Part shown: positions 44,738-57,060 of the stretch, piece after piece
Layout: each line of letters begins with the position of its first letter
Position numbering within the stretch: the stretch's first letter is position 1
Assembly: GCA_018857735.1 (NCBI GenBank)
Contig: JABMCL010002447.1
Span: 47,321-111,320, forward strand
Origin: Alviniconcha marisindica
Taxonomy: Eukaryota > Mollusca > Gastropoda > Provannidae
DNA length: 64,000 nucleotides
Direction of reading: 5' to 3'
Translations under genes and position numbers: made by a program
Notes under the pieces: generated by a model
Told to the model about the DNA's origin: nothing
The model's database searches: none
Seen by the model: only the letters and a program-made list of their open reading frames with translations

Positions 44738-47459
44738 GGGCCTGTAAAGGCAGTTTCGGGCCACAAAATCGCTCCAAATCGTTTCAAAACAACATATAGG
44801 TCCGTACTAACGTTTGAAGAGAAGAAACAGTCTATTACTCACTTGTTTAAAACTTTTTCAGGCCTCGACTAAGTTGTAATGCGTTTATTTTGGCAAAAAG
44901 GTCGGAAAATACGGTAACTGAACGTTTCAAAACCAGCGCCATTTTGAATGCGAGATTCCGCGAGAGCTATTTTAAGCTAAGGTCAAGGGGGCGGCAGTGA
45001 CGTCACAAACAGACCAGCAACCAAACGTGGAAGTCGGGTCTGTGTGAGTGTCCACAGGGAACCGTTGGAAAAATGTCCAGTTCAAAAAATATAAGAGGAT
45101 TTCAAAACACAGTAGGGATGAAACCCCTTTTTCAGTAGTTGGGCCTTTGTTTATTCCCCCTTGTTATTTCATCTTTCTCGAGCCATGTTAGGTGCGGGGC
45201 GTTTCGGTTTTTTTCGTTTTTTTACTCTAGCTTTCACTACAGGCTAGACCTCATCAGGGAGCCTGCCTTTTATTGGGTGTTTTATTTTCCCAGTTTAGCC
45301 TGGTTTGTTTCATCATAATGTAACGATGAAAAAGGTTTGTTCGTTCTAGTTCAATAAACCTGGGTTAGGGTTTGGGGTTGGGTTAGTTGCCGATTCTTGC
45401 CATTCACTGTTTTTTCTCTTGGCTTGCCCTTTTGTTTCTCGAGTGATATCGTTCGTTTACGATGTACGAGTGAGGGGGGTAGTCTCGATGTTTAACGAAC
45501 CGCTCATTCTTTCTTTGTGTGGGGTAGTTCGTGAGCGTCTGTTGCCCTGCCCTGTTGTTGTCGGCTGCGGAATGGCGGATTGTATCGTGTACACGGATTA
45601 CGTATATCCAGCCTTTGTCTCAGTCGTTGCTCGCTGACATTTCTTGCCTCTTCTTTCTTTTCAGAAAGTGTTGTTGTTTTTGTTTTTTCTCTTTTTCCTT
45701 TCTTTTCCACCATGCATTCTTTTTCTTTTTTTATCTCTGGTTTATTGGCCATTTCGTACCCGCTTGTTATCTTGCCTGATAAAAGCAGCCATTTTTCATT
45801 TCTCTTTTCGTCTGCATTTTAACGAACCGCTCATTCTTTCTTTGTGTGGGGTAGTCCCTATGTTTTGTCATCGGTTGTCCTGATTAGCGATTTGCTTTAT
45901 CAGTCTGCAGCCTTTATTTTTCTAGATGGAAGCCGGGTTAGTGAGGGGTTACGGTTAGAATTAGTTAAGATTCATGTTAGTTATGCCTTTAATTTGGCTT
46001 TCCATCTGTTTGTCGGCACAGTTATTTTTGCTCTGTGCTCTTATGGCTGCAACAAATGTAGTCAATGTAGTCGTCCACTCATTTGTTGCAGACAGTAGTC
46101 TATTAGACTGTGTATTTGGGGGTGTTTTTTCCACCTTATGTTTGCAGGTAGGCCACCCCGGGGTTTTCGTTTTTGAGGTGGTTTCAGCTGTTTCTGTTTG
46201 TTTCATTTGGTGTCAGCTGTTTGCTTGCCTGATTAGGGCAGCCATTTTTCGTTTGCCTCAACATTTGTGGTTTGGTCTTTCTTTCTTTGCCTGGCATTTT
46301 GGTCTGTTCTTTCTTTCTTTTTTTTTTTGTCACAGGCATTTGTTTCTTACTTACCAGCTTTTCTGCTGTAGGCATTCGTGCTAGACTTACTGTCTTCTTT
46401 CTTTCTTAATGTTCTCAGATGCTAAAGAGCATATTTGGGACAAACTGCGATGTCGACCGAATGGTGCCGTGGCTTCGGCGCGGCCCCATGAGAGTGCCGC
46501 TATTTTTCGCTAAGCCCTTTTTCGCTAAGCCAGTCGTTGGTGCACTGGCCAGCCGAGTTTCTGTTTACCTTTCGGCTTTTACTTTTCTCTCGGTTGTTTT
46601 CATAGATTTCACATTTGCCTCGCTTTTGTTTCGTTTCAAAGGCTTAGACAAGGCAGGGGTATTTGTTGGTAGTTCAATAGTTGTACCTCCTGTTTTTCCT
46701 TTCTCCTTTTTTTCCGGCTTGTCAGTTCTCCTCATTCTTGCTGAGGATTTGTGTGTTCATTTGCCTCTTTTGTTGATTTCCCTTTCTTTTTCTGGAGGGT
46801 TTCTTGTGAAAAAGGTTTTCCCCCTTTTTTAATTTTAATCAGTCTTTGGCACTGGGTGCCAAGGTGTCAAAATGTATTTCAGAGTCCTTTGGTCGGTCTG
46901 GATATATTCCTTGTTGAATTGGCAAGGACGGTGGTTTCATCCGAAGAGACCGTTCCTTCCATCTACCAAGGATCAACCTAGCGAAAGCCGGGCGATGCGT
47001 GACCGATACCCTTAGTAAAAAGTTCATGTCTGTGTGGGTGTCCACAATTTCCAGTTCGAATCTCCAAGGAGGAAGCTTCCTTCGACTGCTGTCTTTCGGG
47101 AAGGTGTGAAAGGAAAACAACGACCCTTTGGTCTGCAGCTCTGCGCATCCCACGGCCGCACATTCGCGTGGCATTTTCGTTGTGGACCGATTGATGGTGA
47201 AAACGCGCCTCATTCGCCATTCGCCTCAGTGGTCTGTTTGTGACGTCAGAGACCACGTCACGGATCTCGCGCGTATTTCGAGATTAAAACAAGCAGACGA
47301 AATTCGGCCTGATCGGCATGTATTTCTTCCTTCGTAAACATACTTACTTTCATGGCATTTACATTTTATTAGATTTAAAGGTCATGTTAGGCACTAGACT
47401 TTCATAATTGGGTCGATTTTCAACGTTCCGTTGCAAACAAAAACTGCCTTTACAAGCCC
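44738..47459 (-). mobile_element. large TIR element with THAP sequence
   Basis: Ends are inverted repeats: GGGCCTGTAAAGGCAGTTT on the left, and AAACTGCCTTTACAAGCCC on the right. Inside these the symmetry recurs, with GTGACGTCACAAACAGACC on the left (about 44998) and GGTCTGTTTGTGACGTCA on the right (about 47231). A THAP domain is encoded on the minus strand near the right end. The central part (about 45130-46400) is an inverted copy of the inner module of the element at 13546-15745. The outer ends differ from that element, so it is a related but distinct family. I found no clear target duplication. Confidence 0.7.
47070..47174 (-). pseudogene. THAP-domain fragment, N-terminal part
   Basis: On the minus strand an ATG at 47174 starts MPRECAAVGCAELQTKG, then FSFHTFPKDSSRR. 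The MP-x-C-x-A-x-x-C start and the F-H-x-F-P-K-D block are THAP signatures. After KLPP the translation no longer follows the domain and reads into the shared inner module, so the C-terminal zinc ligands are missing. The open frame itself continues to 46839 and begins at 47213. Confidence 0.75.
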
Positions 47460-47929
47460 AATATCAGTAGATTTATGTAGAAGGTTGTTATTGGTTTAAA
47501 AAGTGAGATTTGAGAAAAGATTTGAAAATGGAAAAAGTAGAAGCAGAGGTCAGAGAGATATCATGGACAAGTACCAGCTATAACAGAGTGGCAGAGGCCA
47601 GAGAATTTGTTGTCAATGTTGCAATTTTAGAGGGGTAATTAGCGTGATTTCAGTTGTGTCGTCAGACTTCATTTTTCCATTTCCCAGTCCATCTAGATTT
47701 CTGAGAGTCCGTAGATAAAATTGTAATCAATAATGTTATCGTGACAGAAATGTCAGTGCAGTTACCATGATTATAGTACGTCTTTGGTGCACTAATTGTT
47801 TTACAATAGGCACCTTTCCAAATAATTATACCAAATGCATTGTAAACATGATGAAAAAAATCTGATGAAAAAAATGTATAATTTTATATGTAATCAGCTA
47901 ATATCAGCCAGGAAAACAATAAAAAAAAT
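47460..47929. other. KHK intron, nothing recognised
   Basis: AT-rich intron sequence with no coding signature. Confidence 0.4.
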
Positions 47930-48357
47930 CTCAAATCATCATTTCCAAACATGTCTGACTGTAAGGGACAAGAGTCACACACCTCAGTGGCTGAGTGCAC
48001 TCTAGCTCCACTGTTTACCTGTGTTTTTGCTGGTTCCACTGATTGAGAGAGTGTTTGCATAGTGTGTCGTGATGGACCTGTCTTAATTTTGGTGGGTGTT
48101 TTGTGTGCTGGTTCCTCTCAGAATTGTGATACTTTGGATTTTAATTCTCAAATCATCATTTCCAAACATGTTTGACTGTAAGGGTCACAGGCCTCAGTGG
48201 CTGAGTGCATTCTAGCTCCGCTGTTCACCTGTGTTTTTGCTGGTTCCACTGATCGAGAGAATGTTTGCATAGTGTGTCGTGATGGACCTGTCTTAATTTT
48301 GGTGGGTGTTTTGTGTGCTGGTTCATCTCAGAATCATGATACTTTGGATTTTAATTT
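47930..48357 (+). repeat. 217-bp direct tandem duplication
   Basis: The block starting CTCAAATCATCATTTCCAAA occurs at 47930 and again at 48147. It includes CAGTGGCTGAGTGCACTCTA and TGTCGTGATGGACCTGTCTT. Copies are about 95% alike. It lies directly upstream of LINE endonuclease sequence and may be its 5' untranslated or ORF1 region; repeated 5' units are known in several LINE families. Confidence 0.8.
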
Positions 48358-48639
48358 CTACACAGCTTGTTGCTGTGAACTTTGGGCCTTGGCCATTGTA
48401 CCCGGTCACTGACAGCCCAGCAAGACATGATCATGGGTGTTCGGGATCTGTCCCTCTACAACACCACATTCAAGATGAGCGCTGTGACCCCATTTGTGTC
48501 AGATACATCCATGATCAGCTGTTAGTGATTTCACCTGCACACTTTACCCCTGACTTGACCTCTGGTCTTAGAAAATTGACATCAGTTTTTGTTTACCACA
48601 TAAGTGCTCTCACTGTGGTGGCAAGAATTTGAAGAAAGG

Positions 48640-49860
48640 ATGACCTATTGAACTCATTACCCCCCCCTCTCGCATCTCCTTCACCACCTCCTTCCCTTTT
48701 GACCACTCTTCCTTCGAACTCACCCGTGTCTCTCTATGACCAGCAGACTGTCAACGTTTGTGTTTATCATCCCCCACCTAGCCGCGAGAACAAGCAGACT
48801 GATTCTATGTTCATTGATCAGCTCCACAGCCTGTTCAAACACTGTAATTCTCTACATGGCTCCTCCATCGTCCATGGCGACTCCAACGTGCACTATGACA
48901 ACACCCTGAACCCAACCACTTCCAGCGTGATGGATCTCCTGACCACTTTCAATCTGACCCAGGCTGTCAGGCTGCCCACTCATGACAAAGGTCACATCCT
49001 GGACTGGCTGTTGCACACATCTGATGACCACCTTGTGCAGTCTACCTCTGTGTCCCACTCCATCGCCTCTGACCACACCTGCGTCATCTGCCACCTCAAT
49101 ATTGCCGTTCCTCCCTCCCAATCTACATATGTCATGACATGAAATATCCACACCATCAACCACGCTGCCCATGCGTCTCTTCCACCTGCCTTGCCCCAAC
49201 GCTGATGACCTGGACTCTATGCTGACGGGCGTCCTAGACGACCATGCTCCTGCTATGCGCCGCAGAGTCCGTCCACAGAAGAATGCACCCTGGAGGTGTC
49301 ACAGAGGAGGTCTGGGTTTTAAAGCAGCACAGACGCCATGCTGAAAACGGGACTGACAGTTCATAAGAACTGTACAACAGTGCAAAAAAACTTGTCACCA
49401 AACTAGTTCACAAAGCCAAAACTACCTACTATTGTAATAAGATCAATGAGAGTCTGTCATGTAAACACTGTTCAGTATGGCTAACCAACTGCTTGGAAAC
49501 AAAAAGCCATCTCCTCTCCCAACAGTCTTTCCTCTGATTGATCTTCCAAAATGCTTTCTCAATTTTTTTCAGAAACAACATTGAAACTATCAGAAACAAA
49601 CTTGATGTCCTTTCATCTAACTCACCTGCTTGCACTGAACTTTCTTTCCATGGCAGACTGCTCACTCATTTTAGACCTGTAACTGAGGACTTTGTCAGAC
49701 GCACCATATTCATGCCTATCCCCTCATTTGACATGCGACTGTATACCTGCATGTGTGTGTGCATGTGTGGTGTTAGTGTTACTGTAAAGTGCCCTGTGCA
49801 CCCACCTTGTGTGGTAGATGGGTGCTCTAGAAATCATCTTTATTATTATTATTACAGAGT
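48640..49860 (+). pseudogene. LINE apurinic-type endonuclease fragment
   Basis: Encodes VCVYHPPPSRENKQTDSMF, then a block ending GDSNVHYDN, TFNLTQAVRLPTHDKGHILD and SHSIASDHTCVICHLNI. These are the YRPP, GDFN, THxxGxxLD and SDH motifs of an APE-type LINE endonuclease; the usual GDFN reads GDSN here. After 49142 only scattered pieces are left. It ends with the tail GTGCTCTAGAAATCATC and an ATT repeat at 49840-49856. The RT is nearly all deleted. It is antisense to KHK. Confidence 0.85.
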
Positions 49861-50219
49861 CCAAAAAGTTTTTCCCCAAACACATCCTTGAGCATCATAG
49901 GGCAGCTATAACCTTTCAAATTTCTTTTGATTTGACCAAATGTTTTTCAAAATTTTAACACTTTTTTGCTTGGACGTTTGGTAACTGCACGGACCATTTA
50001 TTTATGGTGACCCACTGTCCAAGCAAAAAATTACAGTCACATGCAGAATTGATATTATGGTGATATTAGATTTTACCAATTATTTGACTTTTTCTCACCC
50101 ATGGTAACAGCATGGACATCCGGTAACTACACTGACATTTACCTGTGATAACAGTTAACATTTTCAAATGACAATTTCCAAATGAAAATAACAAACAATA
50201 TTTCTAATTACAGCTTTCA
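49861..50219. other. KHK intron, nothing recognised
   Basis: No gene or repeat identified. Confidence 0.4.
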
Positions 50220-52460
50220 CATATTATTTGTAGTTCCAAGCTAGCTAGTTAGTTAGTAATTGGATTTTAGCATCCTGTCAACCACACAGGGTCACCTTAG
50301 GACAATCCAACTTTGTCATAAGCAAATGCACATTTCAAAACTCTTCTCATGTATAAACCTTTTCTCAAGTCAATCCACAAAACCAGTCCCGACCCAAACA
50401 TAAAACATACATGCTCACATTTTTGGAGTGTTAGTCCATTCAATATTACCCCTTGTTGCGGCATGTTTTGTCACTACATGGTGACAACACATGACAAAAG
50501 GTCCACTCACTGCACATTTTGTCATTCCTTCACCAGCAGCACTATGTGTGTGTGTGTGAGTGAGAGAGAGAGAGATGTGTATATGTCTGTTGATTGATTG
50601 AATGAGTGAGTGAGTGTGTGTGTGTGTGTTGATGTACATCTGTCTGTGGCAGCGCACACGTCTGCATGTGTGTTACGGTGTATTGTGTTGTGTTTTATTA
50701 TTCCTGCCTCAATCAGTGCTAAACTGAAATTATGTTTTGCATTGAGCACATTACAAGGCTGTAGCTGTGTGAGCTGTGTGCAATATGACTATAGATAATG
50801 TGGTGAAAATGTGGTTTGATTGTGTGTTGGGGATGTCCTGTAGGTATAATATTGTTTGATTGAATGGCAGGTGTGGTTTGATGAGATAGAAGGTAGACTG
50901 ACTTTGGGTGTGATGTTTCATTCCATGCAGCATATTGTACATTTAGTAGCATAATGTGTGCCTAACATGTTTTCATTACTATTAATTATTATTTTCCCAG
51001 CTACTCTTAGGCTGCCTAGACCCAGGTGGTTGAACTTCTTTTGCAAATTGTCTTTCTGGACCCCTACCACCTTTGATCCTTCCACCAACAATGAAACCCC
51101 ACTGAGAGAGAGAGAGAGAGAAGCATCAACAGCCATCGACAGACATCACACACACAAAAAGAGACAAAACAGACCTAAGCCTCTTACGGTAACTGTCGCC
51201 TGGCTCACAAGTATTATAAGATGCATAAAATCTTCCAAATGTAAATCATTTCCTAAAAAAGAGAGCACTTGAAAGTGCTGGATACACAGTTTTTCTGCAT
51301 CCCCACTACCCATCTGATGGATCATCAAAACACACACCCCCACACAATATCACATGTACTGATATCCAAGTGAACAAAACGGTACAATGCCAGCACAATT
51401 TGTCGCCACCTAGTTGGTGACAAAACATGCAAGCATCATTGCACATTTTGTCACCTTAGTGACAAAACGTGCCGTAGTGACAAAATGTGCTGCAACACCC
51501 CTATTAAATAACATTCCGTGTCATTTATTGATACCAGATTAAAGAAAAATATTTAAAAAAGGAATGGACAGAAACAATATAAAAAGAAAAAGAAAGAATA
51601 TGATATTACTGTATAATGGCAAATACCAGTGCCATATAATAATAATAATAATAAAAGTATTTATAGAGCACAAAATCTTGTATGTAGAGACTATTCAAAG
51701 TGCATGCATGTACACACACCCACACACAGCAAGCTGCACATACCACCTACCAACTCTTATCTCCTACTCCTAGCTGCTTAACAACAGCCATACAAAACAA
51801 AACTAAAAATGTTCAAGAATTTTCTGGAAAAAAGTCAGGAGAATTATGAATGAATGAATGAAAACTTATATAGCGCATAAAAAACTTCCACACAAAACTA
51901 TGCGTTTTCACATCATCAGATACACACAGTGTATACATGTAAGCTCTTGCAAGCTAAAAACGACCAAAGGACACTCATACCAAAAAATACAAACAGCCCC
52001 TCTTACCCACCCACCCCTTGCCAAAAGTGAAACTATACATAGCAGTTAAATGTAAAAAAAAATATACAGAGTTACAAATAATGATAACAGAAAAAAAAGA
52101 ATCACACACACACACACACACACACACAAAGTAATTATGGCAACATCAACTTCACTCAACACACATACCAGCACAAGCACATGTACACAATCATCATCCC
52201 TAGGTAAAGAAATGGGTTTTCAGTGAAGGTCTGAAAAACGTAATGGAGTCCTTCTCCTTGATGCTATCAGGGAGGACATATCTGAAGGCTATTAATTAAT
52301 TAATTGACCATTGCAGAAAAATTATAAGACAGAAACAGCAAGAGGGTTAGGCAGTAAAACAAGAGAGGAGATAGGAAAGGGGAATCAAAAGACAGCCATG
52401 ATATTCCATACAGGGGTGAGACTGACACCCCTGGCTTCCCTTTGGGGTGGTTCCAAGCTA
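50220..52460 (-). repeat. broken dispersed repeat plus inserted short elements
   Basis: The pieces 50220-50350, 51740-51840 and 52300-52460 match the element at 25955-26655 in reverse order and orientation, as expected for one interrupted copy. Between them lie: TTTTGTCAC palindromic sequence at 50463-50525 and 51395-51497; a stretch at 50990-51340 that matches 58460-58680; the retroelement tail 51638-51725 shared with 21 kb; and a GAATGAATGAA / CATAAAAAACTTCCACACAA block (51846-51900) shared with 61060-61120. CA tract at 52103-52128. Confidence 0.6.
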
Positions 52461-52515
52461 AAGGTTCAGATTGTTCATCTTGAATAATTTCAACCATTCA
52501 GTATGTTGACAATTT

Positions 52516-52818
52516 TTATCCACTTGTATGCCCAGCTTCAAAGTGATTTGTTGTGCCATGTCTGAAGCATGGCTTTGGAAGGATTGCTAGGATTTGATCA
52601 TGATCATACCAGATCAAAAAATGTCTTGGCCAATAAAAGCAGTTCAGCATCTCCGTACCAACTGAATGCATGCAGTTAACATACACTTGTGCTAAGTCAG
52701 TGCCTTTTAAAAATCCTGGGTATGCTCTCCCACCATACTCTATGCAGACACATTTTGCCAATGCATTCCACAGGTTTTGGTGCAGCATCTTCTCTTTCTT
52801 CTTCTTGGTGTGAGGCAA
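52516..52818 (-). pseudogene. unrecognised coding-like fragment
   Basis: A 100-codon minus-strand frame with a compositional look of real protein: CVCIEYGGRAYPGFLKG, VYVNCMHSVG and FYWPRHFLIWYDHDQILAIL. The pattern YPG ... V-x-C-M ... FxWP ... WYxxD resembles the C-terminal part of repeated hypothetical proteins in invertebrate genomes, possibly transposon-encoded. I cannot name the family. No splice context or start is convincing, so it is listed as a fragment. Confidence 0.4.
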
Positions 52819-52899
52819 CTTCTCTGCAGGCTCTTGAAGATGCTGGTGGATCTGAACTTCGTTCAGCTTGAGTGCAAGTGTATGGTATAGCTAGCATTG

Positions 52900-53427
52900 A
52901 TAATAAAACTTCAGTACGAGACTACAAAATACAGCTGTATTCAGTTGTTATGTGCTAGGTTTTGCACATAGATTTCCTCCAAGATTTCTCAAGAGTTAAA
53001 TTCTGTGCAGACTCTACAAAAGTCCTTTGGATGAGACTATTAACTAAGGTCCCCTGTGTGTATTTACATGCAAAAAGATCACATACTTGTGTTAAAGATC
53101 TTGTAGTCCATTTCAGAATTCAATGGATTATAAAAACACTAAAACTGTCAGTCAATTTTCAGTCATGTTGAAGTTGGACACTATATGGAAAAAGAAGAAT
53201 TGCAATAACTAGATCAGTTAAATAAAGGAAAGTATTTTGCTTTTTGCACCATTTGATATTATCATATCCTAATATCATAGTTATGCAATATTGAAAAAGA
53301 ACACAAAAATAATGTAGGTCAGTGCAGTTACCAAATCATTTATTTGGAAATTGATCTTCACTAGCATTAAATAAGAAAGAATGCGCTCAGTATTGTTACT
53401 ATTTGCCATATAAATACCATACAACTA
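52900..53427. other. KHK intron, nothing recognised
   Basis: No coding signature or repeat was recognised. Confidence 0.4.
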
Positions 53428-54440
53428 CACCTCATGGCATGCAAACTTTTGAAACTTGACGTTAACCCAAGACTGATTCTCTGGATTGTCAACTTTCTTG
53501 TCAACCATTCTGACAGTTCACCACCAAGGTACACTTTTGTCTTCCCGCTCTATTTCCACTGGCTCTCCACAAGGTGCTGTCCTATTTCCTATTCTTTTTA
53601 CATTCTCTACAAATGACTGCACTGGCCCCTTCACACAACACCAATCATAAAATACTCTGATGATTCTGCAGTAGAAGATCCTTCCAACTCAGATTCTGTT
53701 TATTTTGCTGAAGTTGAAAGGTTCAATAACTGATGCAGGGAAAATTCCCTTGAATGTAAAGAAAACAAAGGAAATGGTGATGATTTTACAAAAACTCCAA
53801 CTGTCATTCCACATCTCTTTATTGATGGCGTGAAAGTTGAAAGAGTGACTGAGTATAAATATCTACGAACAGTCTTAGACGACAAGCTGAATTTTAACAA
53901 AAACACTGACTTTGTTCACAAAAGATGTCAGCCAAAAATATTTTGCCTTCAAAAGCTAAGATCTCTTAATGTCAGTGCTGTTGTTTTGTGCACTTTCCAC
54001 CAGAGTTATATTGAATCAGTTTTAACATTTTCGCTGCTGTGTTGGTTTGGTGGCTTGAATGTGAAAAGCAAAAATGTCCTGAATAAAGTGGTGAATGTGT
54101 GTGGCAAGGTTGTGGGTGAAAGACAAGAACACTTAAGTCAGTTGCATGAATGTCATGTGGTACAGAAGGCTAGGGTGACTGTGGTTGACAACAGCTATGT
54201 CCTTGCTAAATATTATGAGCTTCTTCCATCTGGCAGACGATTTTGCGTACTGAAATCAAATACAATTTGTACACTGCTGTCAATAGCATTTTTGAACAGA
54301 TAAATCCATTCAAACGTCAGAGCAGTGTGTGTGTGTGTGAATTATGTAAATTGCTAGTTTGTGTTATTGTGTACTGTGATGTGGTTAATGTTCTGCCACA
54401 TTTTAATTTCTCTGATGAGATAATAAAGTAGTCTTGAATC
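53428..54440 (+). pseudogene. LINE (CR1/L2/Rex1-like) reverse-transcriptase fragment
   Basis: Starts within the RT: LLKLDVNPRLILWIVNFLVN, then STGSPQGAVLFPILFT in another frame near 53560. The YxDD region is degenerate. From 53830 a long open frame gives VERVTEYKYLRTVLDDKLNF, KLRSLNVSAVVLCTFHQSYI and VLTFSLLCWFGGLNVKSKNV, the typical end of Rex1/CR1-like RTs. It is 5'-truncated and ends near a TGATGAGATAATAAAGTAG tail. Confidence 0.85.
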
Positions 54441-54561
54441 TTGGCCATTTTCTCTTATATAGTGAATTATGTAATATGATAAAGAACAAAAAGAAATGAA
54501 AGGAAATCTAAGAATGAGTCTGTACAGTTACTATAGTGTGTCTGCAGTTACCATATATATG

Positions 54562-54883
54562 TGTAACCGAGTGTATTGTATACATGTTTCAGGCCATGAC
54601 CCTTTAACCTTTTCTTTCCTGTCCTTTTCCTTTTTGATTGGGTACCCAATTATCTAAGGTGTTAAAACCTGTGCGCTGGGCTGGCAGCGTCCCTTTTCCC
54701 CCAGTGTCCCTGCAGAGGCAGGTTGTTTGTTTGCTGTTGCGGCCGGTGTTCATGTGTTCATCTCAGGGGAGATGTTTCCTGGTTGATTGGTGTACAAATA
54801 AAAGTTATAGCAACCTCTGACTTGTGACTCTTCATTCATGCTTCCAACCTGCTTCCCTCAACTCCCCACCCCGCTTCCCTACA
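54562..54883 (+). repeat. 5' LTR of an internally deleted Gypsy element
   Basis: Starts TGTAACCGAGTG and ends CTTCCCTACA. It is matched over its whole length by 56747-57060, apart from two small deletions there. It contains GTACAAATAAAAGTTA, a likely polyadenylation signal of the retroelement. The four bases TATG directly before it are repeated after the 3' LTR (57061-57064), giving a 4-bp target duplication. Confidence 0.92.
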
Positions 54884-54888
54884 AAACC

Positions 54889-54908
54889 TGGCGCTTGCGA
54901 GCAGGATT
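54889..54908 (+). promoter_or_regulatory. primer-binding site of the Gypsy element
   Basis: TGGCGCTTGCGAGCAGGATT begins five bases after the LTR. Its complement ends in GCCA and looks like a tRNA 3' end with a G discriminator base, as in tRNA-Ser; the exact tRNA is inferred. Confidence 0.55.
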
Positions 54909-55079
54909 GGAAGTAGAAGAGTGACAACCAACCAGGAGACAGTGTAGAGGAGCTGTCTGGAGGCACCGGGAGACAGTGTAGAGGAGCTGTCGGGAGGCAC
55001 TGGGGACAGTGTAGCGGAGCTGTCTGGGGGCACTGAGGCAGTTCAAAGGGACCTGACCACCGAGCTTCACCTACATTGA

Positions 55080-55395
55080 TGGCTGACCTGCAACAACTAC
55101 AGCAACAGGATCCAGTTCTTCGCCCAGTGCTTGCAGCCTGGCCAGCCAAGCCCTCCAACATGAAGGAACGAACGATCCACACGGACATTGGTGCAGCAGT
55201 ACCCTCGACGGTTCCATCGTGGGCAGGCTGACCAACGTCGTGGTACCCGAGAACAGCTGGTTCTGCCCAGCTCAGTTCAGCCTGATGTCCCAAGAGAGGT
55301 CAGGGACTACATCAGCAGCTGCGAGAGATGCACTGTGGTGCCATGCTTAAGGAAAAAGGAAAGGGATATGATGCTTGGTATGGTCGTTCGGTAAT
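55080..55395 (+). pseudogene. Gypsy pol remnant (RNase H-integrase linker and zinc finger)
   Basis: An ATG frame at 55079 gives MADLQQLQQQDPVLRPVLAA followed by WPAKPS, the linker typically found between RNase H and integrase in Gypsy pol. In another frame, VRDYISSCERCTVVP is the CxxC half of the integrase HHCC zinc finger. All of gag, protease, RT and the integrase core are missing. The following 1.35 kb to the 3' LTR is AT-rich and non-coding. Confidence 0.75.
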
Positions 55396-56732
55396 GCCTT
55401 GTGTTTGTATGTTAATGGGTTGCCTTAAGGGTCCTTAACTTGTGCAGACTTAGTGGCATCGGTTTAGATTTAGCATGTAACTTAACTGTCTTGCTATTTC
55501 TAGTGTATACCTTGCATGGCAGTAGCCATGATTTAGCTTGTTTCCTTTTGCATGGACCTGTAGTGTGTTGACTGTTGATGCCGTTTTGTCGAGTTGAGGT
55601 AAATGTACGTAGGTTTCACAATTGCTTTTGATTATGTGGATTGGATGTGGCATCTATTGAGTATGGATTGTTCTGGTAGACATGCTCAAGAGACGTTGAA
55701 GTATCAATTATACGTTGATTAACCTCAGGAAGGTTGCTTGAAATGTACAAGCAAAAGGGTGAATCAGGATTGTGGCATTTTGTTTATGTGGATTCCTAAT
55801 GCAAATGGTTATATATACCCACCTTATACAATTGATTAGGGTTCTCAGTGAGTATGACTACATCTCTGTTAGTTGATTGTTACTCTGTATATGCCACAAC
55901 TTCCATTTTTCATTTTCCTGGGCGCTGTGGTGACCCTAGTGTATATTTATTTCATCATGATTGAACTTTGATGGCTTGACCGCTAATCTGGTATTACGTA
56001 ATAGCATTATATATGTTCATTTGGGTAGTAACGGGACAAGGTCCACATCAGGGTCACTGAGTGTTGTGTAGTCTGTGAGTGAGAGTTATGTTTATTATGA
56101 GTATACGTGTTAACCTTTATATAAGGCCCTGTATTCTCATGTGTGCATTTCTCTAACGAAACGTTTTATCGTACCGCAGGGCCTTCAGATAAGGCTTGGT
56201 ATTGAAATCATGGTTTGAGATGGCAGACATCACTTGTGTGCCATTCATGTGGTAAATGACATGCAATATGTAGTATTCAATTGTTGCAATGTGCGCAGTG
56301 TTGATGTTTTATTTTTTTCGAACATGTTGTTTTGAGGTCTTGTACAGCCAATTGTGGAGCGTCCTCCATTTTTATATCCCATATGGCAGTAGGTTTTTGA
56401 AATGCAATAAGAACAGATGTTTCTTTTGGAGTTTTAATAATTTACGTAAAGGAATGCTCTTTTTCATCCCTTTGTCCTTTTTCAAGCAATGTGTTCTGGG
56501 TCTGTCTGGTTTACTTGGCTTAAATGCGGTAATCATTTTGCCCTTTTGCTGCAATGCAGTGATTGCTTGGAGATGTTTCTCTTTTTTTGGTTAGCCAGAG
56601 CCTATGTTACCACTATGTTGGCAAAAAGGGGTACAGTTTTTGTGCGTGAATGTATTGGGTACCACTTTGATGGTTTGTTAAGTCAACTCTTAGTTGCCCT
56701 ACACCCTTTAGTTTTGTTTATTGCTATGTGAT

Positions 56733-56746
56733 TGAGTAGGGGGGGA
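56733..56746 (+). promoter_or_regulatory. polypurine tract of the Gypsy element
   Basis: GAGTAGGGGGGGA directly before the 3' LTR, the usual place for the plus-strand primer; one T interrupts it. Confidence 0.65.
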
Positions 56747-57060
56747 TGTAACCGAGTGTATTGTATACATGTTTCAGGTCATGACCCTTTAACCGTTTCT
56801 TTCCTGTCCTTTTCCTTTTTGATTGGGTGTTAAAACCTGTGCGCTGGGCCAGCAGCGTCCCTTTTCCCCCAGTGTCCCTGCAGAGGCAGGTTGTTTGTTT
56901 GCTGTTGCAGCCAGTGTTCATGTGTTCATCTCAGGGGAGAGCCTACACTGTTTCCTGGTTGGTTGGTGTACAAATAAAAGTTATGTTATAGCAACCTCTG
57001 ACTTGTGGCTCTTCATGCTTCCAACCTGCTTCCCTCAACTCCCCACCCCGCTCCCCTACA
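56747..57060 (+). repeat. 3' LTR of the internally deleted Gypsy element
   Basis: Starts TGTAACCGAGTG, ends CTCCCCTACA, 314 bases. It differs from the 5' LTR by substitutions and small indels (for example the 5' LTR has an extra GTACCCAATTATCTAAG block, and this LTR has an extra AGCCTACACT). The divergence shows the insertion is not recent. Confidence 0.92.

Noticed and set aside
54832..55293. 153-codon minus-strand frame rich in Pro, Leu and Ser
   Set aside because: Antisense shadow of the Gypsy LTR and primer-site region with an internal short duplication.
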